Shown here piece by piece: positions 55,400 through 63,875 of a stretch of 64,000 nt of DNA. The position numbers and the translations under genes are program-made. Under the pieces are notes generated by a model, which made no database searches, was not told the origin of the DNA, and saw only the letters and a program-made list of their open reading frames with translations. Positions within the stretch are counted from its first letter, which is position 1. Each line of letters opens with the position of its first letter. This stretch comes from Xanthomonas chitinilytica (GTDB taxonomy: Bacteria > Pseudomonadota > Gammaproteobacteria > Xanthomonadales > Xanthomonadaceae), in the NCBI RefSeq assembly GCF_026107455.2, contig NZ_JAPCHY010000008.1:164566-228565 (forward strand), written 5' to 3'.

Positions 55400-56173
55400 A
55401 TGCGCCGGAGACTGCTGCCGGGTATCGCCCTGATGTTGTGCCTGCCGTCGATGGCGGTGGCCGCGCGCACCATCTACCGCTGCGTGCAGGGCGGCACGGT
55501 GAGCCTGGCGACCGCGCCGGAGCCGGGTTCGCGCTGCAAGGCGCTGACGCTGGACGACGATGCGGTGCAGTTGCCGAACCTGTGGGGGGATTTCGGCGTG
55601 TTCAGCGGCGTGCTGTACGAACGCGAGCAGGACGGTGCGCTGGTCTACTCCACGCGCAACCTGCCCGGATCGCGGGTGTACCTGCGGTTCACCGTGGTCA
55701 CGCCGCCGGGCGAGCCGGCGCATGCGGGACTGGGCGAGGTGGGGCCGCCGCGGCTGGACCGCCATGCCCGGCAGTTCCGTGCCGCGGCGCGGACCACGGG
55801 CGTGGACGATGCCTGGCTGCGGGCGATCGCCCACGCCGAGAGTGCGTTCGACGAGACCGCGGTATCGCCCAAGGGCGCGCAGGGCGTGATGCAGCTGATG
55901 CCCGAGGTCGCCGCCGAGTACGGGGTGCAGGATCCGTTCTCGCCCTCGCAGTCGATCCTGGCCGGCGCCCGCCACATGCAGTCGCTGCTGCAACGCTACG
56001 ACGGCGATCGCACCCTGGCCGCGGCCGCGTACAACGCCGGCATCGGCGCGGTCGCGCAGTACGGCGGAGTGCCGCCCTATGCCGAGACCCGCGGCTACAT
56101 CGACAAGGTGCTGTCGTTGTACGCGCGTTATCGCGTGGCGCTGGGGACCGCGCCGGAGCGGCCGGCACGATGA
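55400..56173 (+). CDS. Soluble lytic murein transglycosylase (SLT domain)
   Basis: 257 residues. Signal peptide LLPGIALMLCLPSMAVAA, an N-terminal segment of about 90 residues (TIYRCVQGGTVSLATAPEPG), then an SLT domain: AIAHAESAFDETAVSPKGAQGVMQLMPEVA carries the catalytic Glu in AESAF and the GVMQLMP motif; AAAYNAGIGAVAQYGG completes it. Cleaves peptidoglycan glycan with anhydro-muropeptide release. GAGGAAGGGAG precedes the ATG. Confidence 0.94.
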   Translation: MRRRLLPGIALMLCLPSMAVAARTIYRCVQGGTVSLATAPEPGSRCKALTLDDDAVQLPNLWGDFGVFSGVLYEREQDGALVYSTRNLPGSRVYLRFTVVTPPGEPAHAGLGEVGPPRLDRHARQFRAAARTTGVDDAWLRAIAHAESAFDETAVSPKGAQGVMQLMPEVAAEYGVQDPFSPSQSILAGARHMQSLLQRYDGDRTLAAAAYNAGIGAVAQYGGVPPYAETRGYIDKVLSLYARYRVALGTAPERPAR

Positions 56174-56212
56174 GGCCGGGTACCGTCTTCCATTGCGGAG
56201 GGCGTCTCCCGG

Positions 56213-57781
56213 TCAGCGCATCGAATGGCCGCTGTGGATGTCGTACCGTTCGATCCGGCCCACCTCCGCCAGGGCGGCCTGTACCGCAGGGCGTGCCCGC
56301 AACTGCTGCCAGCGCGCATGCGTGGCGATGTCCGCCGGCAGCGGTGGCGGACGCCGGTAGTCCTGCAGTTCGGCCAGCGTCGCGTTGCGCTCCTGCGGCG
56401 ATTGCAGCAATCCGACCAGGGTCGCCTCGGCCTCGTCCATCCGCTCGGCCACGACCAGCCCCCACAGATGGTTCTGCGGGGCCGCGTGCCGCAGTTCGTG
56501 CAGCTGCGCCAGCGCCTGGTCGATGCCGTCGCCGTCGCCGCGCAGCATCATCGCCCGCAGGGTCGCCAGCTGTTGCACGCTGCGCCCGTAATCGCTCATC
56601 TGCCCGACCGAAGCCAGGATGCCCAGCGCCTCGTCGGCCCGGCCGAGCCCGGCGTACAGCATGGCCAGGTTCAGTACCTGGCTGACGTTGGGATCGCCGC
56701 GTTCGCTGAGCCGGCTGGCGGTTTCCAGCGTGGCCACCGCTTCGTCGGTCCGGCCCAGGCGGCGCAGCGCGATCGCGCGGTTGTTGAGCAGCCAGACGAA
56801 ATCCTCGAGGTCTTCGTAGGCGGCCGCCATCCGCGGATCGACCAGCGAGGCGGCGACCGCTTCGGAGATGCGCAGCACCTCCTCGTCGTCGCCGACGGTG
56901 AGCAGGGCGTAGCTCAGTTCCATCAGCACCGCCATCCGCTCCGGTTGCAGCAGGTTCCTGACCCGCATCGCATCGAGGTGCCTGCGCGCGGCCAGCGACG
57001 GATCGAAGCGGGGCAAGGTGCGTTCGATGAACGCATCGAAGCGCCGGTCCGCGCGGACCCGCACCAGCTCCATGGGCGTGTCGATGCGGGCCAGGGTGGC
57101 GCGCACCCGCCCGCTGTCGTCGTCCTGCAGCTGCAGCACGGCCAGTTCCAGCCAGGCGCCCGCGGGCTCGATGCCCTTGGGTTGCCAGCGGGCGTCGAAC
57201 AGCGCCTGCAGCAGCGAGCGGCGGGCGGCAGGCAACGGTTCGAGCTGGTTGATCATCTGGAACACGAGCAGCTCGTCGATCTCGTCCAGCGAGTCCGGCC
57301 AGCGCTGGACGCGCCGGGTCATGTGCGCGGCCGCCGCCTCCAGGTTGCCGCGGTCGGCTTCCAGCGCGGCCAGCAGGTACCAGTCGTAGGCCACGTCCGG
57401 ATCGGCCGCGACCGCGCGCTGGTACAGGGCCAGCGCCCGGTCGTTGCGCTCGAGCTGTATCGCGGTCGAGCCGGCCAGGGCCAGCAGGTCGTGCTGAAAG
57501 CCCGGGTCCAGCCCGGCGAAGCGGTGGTCGTCCAGGGCCCGGGCCAGCCGGGCGTCGGCCTCGGCGAACCGGCCGCTGTCGAACAGCGCCTCGATCGCCG
57601 GCAGTTCCCGGCGCCAGTGCCCGCTGGGCATCGCGTTGCGCGACAGGGTCTTGTCGTTGGCGGCGGGCTGGGCGGCGACTGCGACCGGCAGTCCCAGGAC
57701 GATGGCGGCCAGCAGCGTGGCCAGCGGACGGAAACCGGGAATGGGAGCCAAGGGATCGATGCCGGATGGAGTGGCCGCCAT
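56213..57781 (-). CDS. Periplasmic TPR-repeat protein
   Basis: 522 residues from the ATG at 57781 with a signal peptide (LATLLAAIVLGLPVAVAAQ). Multiple TPR-type helical pairs: AIEALFDSGRFAEADARLARAL, AIQLERNDRALALYQRAVAADPDVAYDWYLLAALEADRGN, NNRAIALRRLGRTDEAVATLE, LNLAMLYAGLGRADEALGIL. The C-terminal 50 residues (LPADIATHARWQQLRARPAVQAAL) resemble the end of adenylate-cyclase/TPR proteins. Divergent by 94 bp from the NHL-M23 gene, possibly sharing regulation. Confidence 0.86.
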   Translation of the reverse strand: MAATPSGIDPLAPIPGFRPLATLLAAIVLGLPVAVAAQPAANDKTLSRNAMPSGHWRRELPAIEALFDSGRFAEADARLARALDDHRFAGLDPGFQHDLLALAGSTAIQLERNDRALALYQRAVAADPDVAYDWYLLAALEADRGNLEAAAAHMTRRVQRWPDSLDEIDELLVFQMINQLEPLPAARRSLLQALFDARWQPKGIEPAGAWLELAVLQLQDDDSGRVRATLARIDTPMELVRVRADRRFDAFIERTLPRFDPSLAARRHLDAMRVRNLLQPERMAVLMELSYALLTVGDDEEVLRISEAVAASLVDPRMAAAYEDLEDFVWLLNNRAIALRRLGRTDEAVATLETASRLSERGDPNVSQVLNLAMLYAGLGRADEALGILASVGQMSDYGRSVQQLATLRAMMLRGDGDGIDQALAQLHELRHAAPQNHLWGLVVAERMDEAEATLVGLLQSPQERNATLAELQDYRRPPPLPADIATHARWQQLRARPAVQAALAEVGRIERYDIHSGHSMR

Positions 57782-57875
57782 TGAAGCGGCACCGGCGGTG
57801 CGGCACAAGCGATGGCGGTTCCGCCGGATGGGACGAGCGTCTATCGTGCGCAGTCCTGGATCGATACGGACGTGC

Positions 57876-59960
57876 ATGAACCGCAAGTTTGGGGTGGGGG
57901 TGGTGATCGTGGCGGTGGCGGCCGCATTGGCGGCGACTTTCCTGTTGCCGCGACCGGTGCCGGCGCCGACCGGCCCGGCGCCGACGCCGCTGGGATGGCA
58001 GGGGCAGCTGTCGCTGCTGGCCGGCGACGGGATCGCCGGCAACACCGACGGCGCCGCCGCGCAGGCGCGCTTCGCCGACCCCTATGGCCTGGTCATGGAT
58101 GCCGCCGGCACGGTCTACGTGGCCGATGCCGGCGACAACAACCGCATCCGCCGGCTCTGGCTCGACGGCCGGGTCGACACCCTGGCCGGTGGCGTCGAAG
58201 GCTTCGCCGACGGCCTCGGCGCGGCGGCGGCCTTCCACACGCCGTCGGGGCTGGCGCTGGACCGCAGCGGCAACCTCTACGTGGCCGACACCGGCAACCA
58301 CGCGATCCGCAAGGTCACCCCGCAGGGGCAGGTCAGCACCCTGGCCGGCAACGGCGAGCCGGGCTTCGCCGACGGCATCGGCCGCCAGGCGCGGTTCGAC
58401 GGACCGATGGGCGTGGCGGTGGACGATGCCGGGCGGGTGTACGTGGCCGATACCTGGAACGACCGCATCCGCGTGATCGAGCCCGACGGCCGCGTGCGCA
58501 CGCTGGCCGGCGGCGAGCGCCCCGGCCATGTGGATGGGCGCGGCGACGAAGCGCGTTTCGATACCCCCACCGACCTGGCCGTCGCCGCGGACGGCCGGCT
58601 GTGGGTGGCGGACCTGCGCAACGACGCGATCCGCACGCTGGATCCGGACGGCACGGTCGGCACCCGCATCGGCGGTCCCGACCAGCCGCGGCAGCTGTGG
58701 GGGCCGATGGCGCTGGCGGCGACCCACGACGGCGTGCTCTACGTCGGCGAGCGCCTGAGCGGCCGGGTGGTGCAGCTGTCGGCGGGCGGGCACGTGGTGG
58801 CGCTGGCCGGCGGCGATCCCGCGCCGCGGCTGGCGCGCCCGGCGGCGGTGGCGCTGGCGCCCGACGGCAGCGTGCTGGTCAGCGACGCCGGCAGCCACCG
58901 GCTGCATCGCCTGGCGCCGCTGGCGCCCGGGCAGGCGCCGGCACCGGCGGTGGTCGGACCGTCGCCGGACAATCCGCTGCCGCGCACCGCCGGGCGCTGG
59001 CCGCTGCACCCGCAGCTGGGCTGGCACGAGGTGGTCGGCACCCTGGGCGAAGTGCGCGGCAACTTCCGCGGCGAGAACCGCAACCACCTGCACAGCGGCT
59101 TCGACGTGCGCGGCGACGTCGGCCAGACCGTGCTGGCCATCGCCGACGCCAAGGTCAGCAGCCCGGTGGCGACCTGGAGCCTCGGCGGCCAGGCCGAAGG
59201 GCTGTCGCTGGACATGCTGGACTACATCCACATGAAGGTCGGGCGCGACCCCGGCAACCGTCCGCTGGATCCGCGCTTCCAGCTGCTGTACGACGAGGCC
59301 GGCAAGCTGGAGCGGGTGCGCGTGCGCCGTGGCACCCGCTTCCGCGCCGGCGACGCCCTGGGCAGCATCAACAACCAGGCGCACGTGCACCTGGCGGTGG
59401 GGCCGTCGGGCTACGAGCGCAACGCAGTGCGGCTGGGGTTCGCCAACTACGCCGACCACTACCGGCCGAAGATCGACGACATCTTCCTGCTCGACGCCCA
59501 CGACCGGCGGCTGGCGCAGCGGCTGGGCGGGCGCCTGCTGGTGCCGCGTGAAGGCGATGGCGTGCAGATCGTGGTCGAGGCCTGGGACCAGGTGGACCGC
59601 AACCTGCCGCGCCGGCGGCTGGGCCTGTACGCGCTGGGCTACCAGGTCCTCGACGCCGGCGGCACGCCGTTGCCGGGCTACGAGGCGCCGCGCATGAACA
59701 TCGAATTCAACCGCATGCCGCCGCAGGGCGAGGCGGTGAAGGCGGCCTACGCGCCGGACAGCGGCATCACCGTGCACGGCAGCGCCGTCACCCGTTTCCA
59801 GTACGTGCTGACCAACACCGTGCGCGACGGCCTGCTGGCCACCGGCCTGTGGCAGCCCTCGGAACTGCCGGCCGGCGACTACATCCTGCGCATCACCGCC
59901 CGCGACTACAGCGGCAACGAGGCCGAAGCCGGGCGCGAGCTGCCGATCACCCTGCAATGA
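57876..59960 (+). CDS. NHL-repeat propeller fused to M23-type peptidase domain
   Basis: 694 residues from the ATG at 57876. An N-terminal membrane anchor or signal (VVIVAVAAALAATFLLP), then at least five NHL blades (ADPYGLVMDAAGTVYVADAGDNNRIRRL and similar) to about residue 350, followed by a LytM/M23 fold: NHLHSGFDVRGDVGQTVLA (near residue 404; His and Asp zinc ligands) and NNQAHVHLAVG (near 502; HxH). A C-terminal beta domain ends GDYILRITARDYSGNEAE. The zinc residues look intact, so a peptidoglycan or protein endopeptidase in the envelope is plausible; the propeller may bind the substrate. Confidence 0.86.
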   Translation: MNRKFGVGVVIVAVAAALAATFLLPRPVPAPTGPAPTPLGWQGQLSLLAGDGIAGNTDGAAAQARFADPYGLVMDAAGTVYVADAGDNNRIRRLWLDGRVDTLAGGVEGFADGLGAAAAFHTPSGLALDRSGNLYVADTGNHAIRKVTPQGQVSTLAGNGEPGFADGIGRQARFDGPMGVAVDDAGRVYVADTWNDRIRVIEPDGRVRTLAGGERPGHVDGRGDEARFDTPTDLAVAADGRLWVADLRNDAIRTLDPDGTVGTRIGGPDQPRQLWGPMALAATHDGVLYVGERLSGRVVQLSAGGHVVALAGGDPAPRLARPAAVALAPDGSVLVSDAGSHRLHRLAPLAPGQAPAPAVVGPSPDNPLPRTAGRWPLHPQLGWHEVVGTLGEVRGNFRGENRNHLHSGFDVRGDVGQTVLAIADAKVSSPVATWSLGGQAEGLSLDMLDYIHMKVGRDPGNRPLDPRFQLLYDEAGKLERVRVRRGTRFRAGDALGSINNQAHVHLAVGPSGYERNAVRLGFANYADHYRPKIDDIFLLDAHDRRLAQRLGGRLLVPREGDGVQIVVEAWDQVDRNLPRRRLGLYALGYQVLDAGGTPLPGYEAPRMNIEFNRMPPQGEAVKAAYAPDSGITVHGSAVTRFQYVLTNTVRDGLLATGLWQPSELPAGDYILRITARDYSGNEAEAGRELPITLQ

Positions 59961-60087
59961 GTACGCCGACAGGATTCGTCGTACCCGCGCAGGCACGGCC
60001 CCGGCGGCTTCCACCGGGGGAAATGCACGGCCCCGGAGACCCGCCCGCGCAGGGACGACGGCAACGGTTCTGCGGCCGCTCCAGGCC

Positions 60088-60462
60088 TCAGGCGCCGACC
60101 CGCGCCCGCTCGGCGTCCATGTCGTGCAGCGGACGCACCTCGATGCTGCCGTAGCGCGACCAGGGGAACTCGTGGGCGATGCGCATCGCCTCGTCGTGGT
60201 CGCGGGCCTCGATCAGGTTGAAGCCGGCCAGGATCTCCTTGGTCTCGGCGAACGGGCCGTCGGTGACGCGCGCCTGCCGTTCGCGCGTGCGCAGCGTCCG
60301 CGCCGCGGCCGGCGGCTGCAGCTGCTGCGCCAGCAGCAGCGTGCCCTGCCGCTGCAGCTCGTCGGCATGTTGCAGGCAGCCGCGCATCAAGGTGTCGTAC
60401 TCGGCCGCAGGCAGCGCCTGCAGCAGGTCCGGGTCGATATAGATCAGCAACAGGAACTGCAT
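60088..60462 (-). CDS. YCII/DGPF-domain protein
   Basis: 124 residues (MQFLLLIYIDPDLLQALP at the start) with TDGPFAETKEILAGFNLIEARDHDEA. YCII-related proteins are small ferredoxin-like-fold proteins often encoded with ECF42 sigma factors. This copy points away from the main cluster and has no matching TGTCGA promoter visible upstream on its strand. Convergent with the NHL-M23 gene. Confidence 0.9.
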   Translation of the reverse strand: MQFLLLIYIDPDLLQALPAAEYDTLMRGCLQHADELQRQGTLLLAQQLQPPAAARTLRTRERQARVTDGPFAETKEILAGFNLIEARDHDEAMRIAHEFPWSRYGSIEVRPLHDMDAERARVGA

Positions 60463-60577
60463 CTGGCCCCCGCGAGGGTTCGGGCGAAGGCCCGATTCTG
60501 CCGCATGGGCGCCGGCCACGGGGGTTGTTGCGCTGCGGCAGCGCATTCGCGGATTGCTCCGTTGCTGTTCGAAACGC

Positions 60578-60640
60578 TCGCGACTGACGTCGCTCCTACA
60601 AGGGCCCCACGGCCGGTGGTGGGAGCGACGCCAGTCGCGA
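60578..60640. repeat. REP-like palindromic element
   Basis: 22-base arms (TCGCGACTGACGTCGCTCCTAC and its near-complement, 20 of 22) around a 19-base loop. Same unit as the element at 42811-42874. Confidence 0.82.
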
Positions 60641-60673
60641 CAGCGGGGCAACGACGGCCCTTCGCGGCCGGGC

Positions 60674-60720
60674 AAAAAAAAAAATCCGCCGCGTGTCGAT
60701 TTCCGCCGCCTGCGTTCGTC
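60674..60720 (+). promoter_or_regulatory. ECF42-type promoter with upstream A-tract
   Basis: TGTCGA at 60694-60699, a 17-base spacer, then CGTC at 60717-60720, matching the published ECF42 consensus TGTCGA / CGA-or-TC. An A11 run at 60674-60684 sits about 10 bp upstream, in UP-element position. It drives the DGPF-VOC-VOC-DUF1428-sigma cluster, so autoregulation by the sigma factor at its end is likely. Confidence 0.75.
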
Positions 60721-60769
60721 GTGATGAGTGAAGGCCCACCACAGGGCCGCCTCGGAAACGGAGCGAACG

Positions 60770-61195
60770 ATGAAAGTGATGGTGATAGTGAAGGCCACCG
60801 CCGCCAGCGAGGCCGGGCAGATGCCCACCCACGCCGAGCTGGAGGCCATGGGCAGGTACAACGAGGAACTGGTCGAGGCCGGGATCATGCTCGCCGGCGA
60901 GGGCCTGCATCCGAGTTCGCGCGGCGTGCGGGTGCGCTTCGACGGCGACCGCCGCTCGGTGATCGATGGCCCGTTCGCCGAAACCAGGGAGCTGATCGCC
61001 GGGTTCTGGCTGTGGCAGGTGCGTTCGCTGGACGAGGCCATCGAATGGCTCAAGCGCGCGCCGTTCGGCGCCAGCGGCGAGGAGCAGGTGGAACTGCGCC
61101 AGGTGTTCGGCATGGACGACTTCGGCGAGGCCTTCACCCCTGAATTACGCGAGCAGGAACAGCGTCTGCGCGACCGCATCGGCAACCCCGACTGA
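60770..61195 (+). CDS. YCII/DGPF-domain protein, first gene of the ECF42 cluster
   Basis: 141 residues from the ATG at 60770. Sequence MKVMVIVKATAASEAGQ and IDGPFAETRELIAGFWLWQVRSLDEAIEWLKRAPFG define the DGPF family. It begins about 50 bp after the ECF42-type promoter and is followed by co-oriented VOC genes with short gaps. Confidence 0.93.
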   Translation: MKVMVIVKATAASEAGQMPTHAELEAMGRYNEELVEAGIMLAGEGLHPSSRGVRVRFDGDRRSVIDGPFAETRELIAGFWLWQVRSLDEAIEWLKRAPFGASGEEQVELRQVFGMDDFGEAFTPELREQEQRLRDRIGNPD

Positions 61196-61222
61196 CCCAC
61201 ATCCACAACCTGGAGCATTCCC

Positions 61223-61645
61223 ATGAAACTGATCCCGTTCCTCGGCTTCGACGGCCGGACCCACGAGGCGATGGCGTTCTACGCGCAGGCGCTCGGCGGC
61301 AAGGTGGTATCGGAGATGAAGTACCGCGACATGCCGCCCAGCGAGGGCATGGAAGGCTGCGGCGAGATGCCGCCGGAAACGCTGGACCACGTCGCGCACA
61401 GCCAGCTCGAGGCCGGCGGCGCGATCCTGATGGCCGCCGATGCGCCCTCGGAAGAGGGCGGCAGCGCCACCACCATCAACGTCGAGGTCGATACGGTGGA
61501 GGAGGCCGAACGCGTGTTCAAGGCGCTGTCCGACGGCGGCGAGGTGAAGATGCCGCTGGCCGAGACCTTCTGGGCGCAGCGCTGGGGCTTCCTGATCGAC
61601 CGCTACGGCAAGCCGTGGATGGTCAACTGCATGAAGCCGATGTAA
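61223..61645 (+). CDS. VOC-family (PhnB-like) protein
   Basis: 140 residues, GGAG upstream. Starts MKLIPFLGFDGRTHEAMAFYAQALGG and ends WAQRWGFLIDRYGKPWMVN, the 3-demethylubiquinone-methyltransferase/PhnB-like VOC pattern. Typical companion of ECF42 sigma factors. Metal-binding or activity not established. Confidence 0.92.
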   Translation: MKLIPFLGFDGRTHEAMAFYAQALGGKVVSEMKYRDMPPSEGMEGCGEMPPETLDHVAHSQLEAGGAILMAADAPSEEGGSATTINVEVDTVEEAERVFKALSDGGEVKMPLAETFWAQRWGFLIDRYGKPWMVNCMKPM

Positions 61646-61684
61646 CGCCGCCCTTCACCCCGACCCATTGGAGCAATCACCGCC

Positions 61685-62089
61685 ATGCCCACGCCACAGA
61701 TGATCTTCGTCAACCTTCCCGTCCGCGACCTGGAGCGTTCCAGGCGCTTCTTCGCCGCGCTGGGCTATGGTTTCAATCCCCAGTTCAGCGACGACAAGGC
61801 CGCCTGCATGGTGGTCAGCGACAGCATCTTCGTGATGCTGCTGGTGGAACCCTTCTTCAAGGAGTTCACGCTCAAGCCGATCGTCGATGCGCACGGCCAC
61901 ACCGAGGTGATCACCTGCCTGTCGGCGGAGAGCCGCAGGCAGGTGGACGAGCAGGTCGACAAGGCGCTGGCCGCCGGCGCCAGCGAACCGCAGCCGGCGC
62001 GCGACTACGGTTTCATGTACCAGCGCGGCTTCCAGGACCTGGACGGCCACCTGTGGGAAATCGCGCACATGGATGGCGAACCCGGCTGA
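61685..62089 (+). CDS. VOC-family glyoxalase/bleomycin-resistance-like protein
   Basis: 134 residues: MIFVNLPVRDLERSRRFFAALGYGFNPQFSDDKAACMVVSD at the start and GFQDLDGHLWEIAHMD at the end give the two beta-alpha-beta-beta-beta modules and C-terminal metal Glu. Third gene of the cluster. Confidence 0.93.
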   Translation: MPTPQMIFVNLPVRDLERSRRFFAALGYGFNPQFSDDKAACMVVSDSIFVMLLVEPFFKEFTLKPIVDAHGHTEVITCLSAESRRQVDEQVDKALAAGASEPQPARDYGFMYQRGFQDLDGHLWEIAHMDGEPG

Positions 62090-62119
62090 CCGGATCGCCG
62101 CCGCCGATGGAGAACGACG

Positions 62120-62476
62120 ATGAGCTATGTCGATGGATACGTGCTGCCGGTCCCGGCAGCCAACGTTGCCGCCTACCGGCGGCTGGCGCGCCAGGCCGGC
62201 AAGGTCTGGAAGGAATACGGTGCGCTGCAGTACATGGAATGCGTGGCCGACGACGTGCAGCCGGGCAAGTCCACCTCGTTCCCGCAGGCGGTCAAGCTCA
62301 AGCCCGGCGAGACGGTGATCCTCGCCTTCGTGGTGTTCGCCACGAAGGCGGCGCGCGACCGCATCAACCGCAAGGTGATGGCCGACCCGCGCATCGCCGG
62401 ACTGGGGCCGAAGGACATGCCGTTCGACACGCGGCGCATGTTCTGGGGCGGCTTCAAACCGATCGTCGCCTTCTGA
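62120..62476 (+). CDS. DUF1428-family protein
   Basis: 118 residues, GGAGAACG upstream. YVDGYVLPVPAANVAAYRRLA with KVWKEYGALQYMECVADD and RMFWGGFKPIV are DUF1428 signatures (ferredoxin-like fold, related to YCII). Fourth gene of the cluster, followed 46 bp later by the sigma factor. Confidence 0.95.
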   Translation: MSYVDGYVLPVPAANVAAYRRLARQAGKVWKEYGALQYMECVADDVQPGKSTSFPQAVKLKPGETVILAFVVFATKAARDRINRKVMADPRIAGLGPKDMPFDTRRMFWGGFKPIVAF

Positions 62477-62522
62477 GCCTGCCGCTTGCGCCGGCCCGGC
62501 CGCGATGCTGTGATCGCGGTCG

Positions 62523-63788
62523 ATGAACGGACCCGACCTGCAGCGGACCCTGGACACCCTGTGGCGCATGGAGTCGCCGCGGCTGATCGCGCGCCTGGCG
62601 CGGATGCTGGGCGACGTCGGCGCAGCCGAGGAACTGGCGCAGGACGTGCTGGTGTCGGCGCTGGAGCGCTGGCCGGACGACGGCATTCCCGACAACCCGG
62701 CGGCCTGGCTGATGACCGCCGCGCAACGCCGCGCCATCGACCGCCTGCGCCAGCGCCAGCTGCACGCGCGCAAGCATGCGGTGCTGGAGCACGAGCCGGA
62801 GTACCAGGGGATCGCCATGCCCGATCACGAGCGCTGGGTGGAGGACGACATCGGCGACGACCTGCTGCGGCTGGTGTTCGTCGCCTGCCATCCATTGCTG
62901 TCGGCCGACGCGCGGGTGGCGCTGACCCTGCGCCTGCTCGGCGGGCTGGGCACCGACGAGATCGCGCGCGCGTTCCTGCAGCCCGAGCCCACCATCGCCC
63001 AGCGCATCGTGCGCGCCAAGCGCACCCTGGCCAGCCGGCAGGTGCCGTTCGAGGTGCCGCGCAAGGCCGAGTGGGGCACGCGCCTGGAGTCGGTGCTGGA
63101 AGTGGTGTACCTGATCTTCAACGAAGGCTATTCGGCCAGCGCCGGCGACGACTGGATGCGCCCGGCGCTGTGCGAGGAGGCATTGCGGCTGGGACGGGTG
63201 CTGTGCGGGCTGCTGCCGCGCGATGCCGAGGTGTTCGGGCTGCTGGCGCTGATGGAACTGCAGGCCTCGCGCACGAAGGCGCGTATCGCCGCGGACGGCA
63301 GTCCGATCCTGCTGCCGGAGCAGGACCGCGCACGCTGGGACTGGCTGCAGATCGGCCGCGGCCAGGCGGCGTTGCAGCAGGCCTGGCGGCTGGGTGGGCA
63401 GGACGGGCCGTACGCCTTGCAGGCGGCCATTGCCGAATGCCATGCGCGCGCGCGCCGCGCCGCCGATACCGACTGGGCCGCCATCGCCGCGCTGTACGCG
63501 CGGCTGGCGCAGGTGCAGCCGTCGCCGGTGGTCGAGTTGAACCGCGCCGTGGCCGTGGCCCGCGCCGAAGGTCCGGCGGCCGCCTGGGCTCTGGTGGAAG
63601 CCCTCGGCGACGACCCGCGCCTGCGCGGCTACGCGCCGCTGCCGGCGGTGCGCGGCGACCTGCTGCAGCAGTTGGGCCGCCTGCGCGAGGCGCGCGCCGA
63701 GTTCGAGCACGCCGCCGCGCTGACCGGCAATGCCCGCGAGAAGGCGCACCTGCTGGCCCGTGCCGCGGGGCTGGGAGACACCCGTTGA
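62523..63788 (+). CDS. ECF sigma factor of group ECF42 with C-terminal TPR-like extension
   Basis: 421 residues. Sigma region 2 (LIARLARMLGDVGAAEELAQDVLVSALERWP, then NPAAWLMTAAQRRAIDRLRQ) and region 4 (RVALTLRLLGGLGTDEIARAFLQ with TIAQRIVRAKRTLA). The extra 230 residues are the DUF6596/TPR extension typical of ECF42 (ESVLEVVYLIFNEGYSAS through VELNRAVAVARAEGP). In ECF42 the extension is needed for activity and replaces an anti-sigma factor; none is seen here. Last gene of the DGPF cluster. Confidence 0.95.
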   Translation: MNGPDLQRTLDTLWRMESPRLIARLARMLGDVGAAEELAQDVLVSALERWPDDGIPDNPAAWLMTAAQRRAIDRLRQRQLHARKHAVLEHEPEYQGIAMPDHERWVEDDIGDDLLRLVFVACHPLLSADARVALTLRLLGGLGTDEIARAFLQPEPTIAQRIVRAKRTLASRQVPFEVPRKAEWGTRLESVLEVVYLIFNEGYSASAGDDWMRPALCEEALRLGRVLCGLLPRDAEVFGLLALMELQASRTKARIAADGSPILLPEQDRARWDWLQIGRGQAALQQAWRLGGQDGPYALQAAIAECHARARRAADTDWAAIAALYARLAQVQPSPVVELNRAVAVARAEGPAAAWALVEALGDDPRLRGYAPLPAVRGDLLQQLGRLREARAEFEHAAALTGNAREKAHLLARAAGLGDTR

Positions 63789-63875
63789 ATTGCCGCGGCG
63801 GGGCGGTCGTGATGTGTCCCGATATGTGAGCCGCTGCACGGCAAACCCGGTCTCTGGATGGATAGTCTTGGGCCG

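Noticed and set aside
55698..60014. Open frame of 1438 codons on the minus strand
   Set aside because: It runs antisense to the M23 fusion, crosses the TPR and transglycosylase genes, and is Arg/Ala/Pro-rich without domains. A GC-driven shadow.
60674..60684. A11 run as a terminator U-tract for the minus-strand DGPF gene
   Set aside because: On the minus strand it lies upstream of that gene, and no hairpin precedes it in the direction of transcription. UP-element position fits better.
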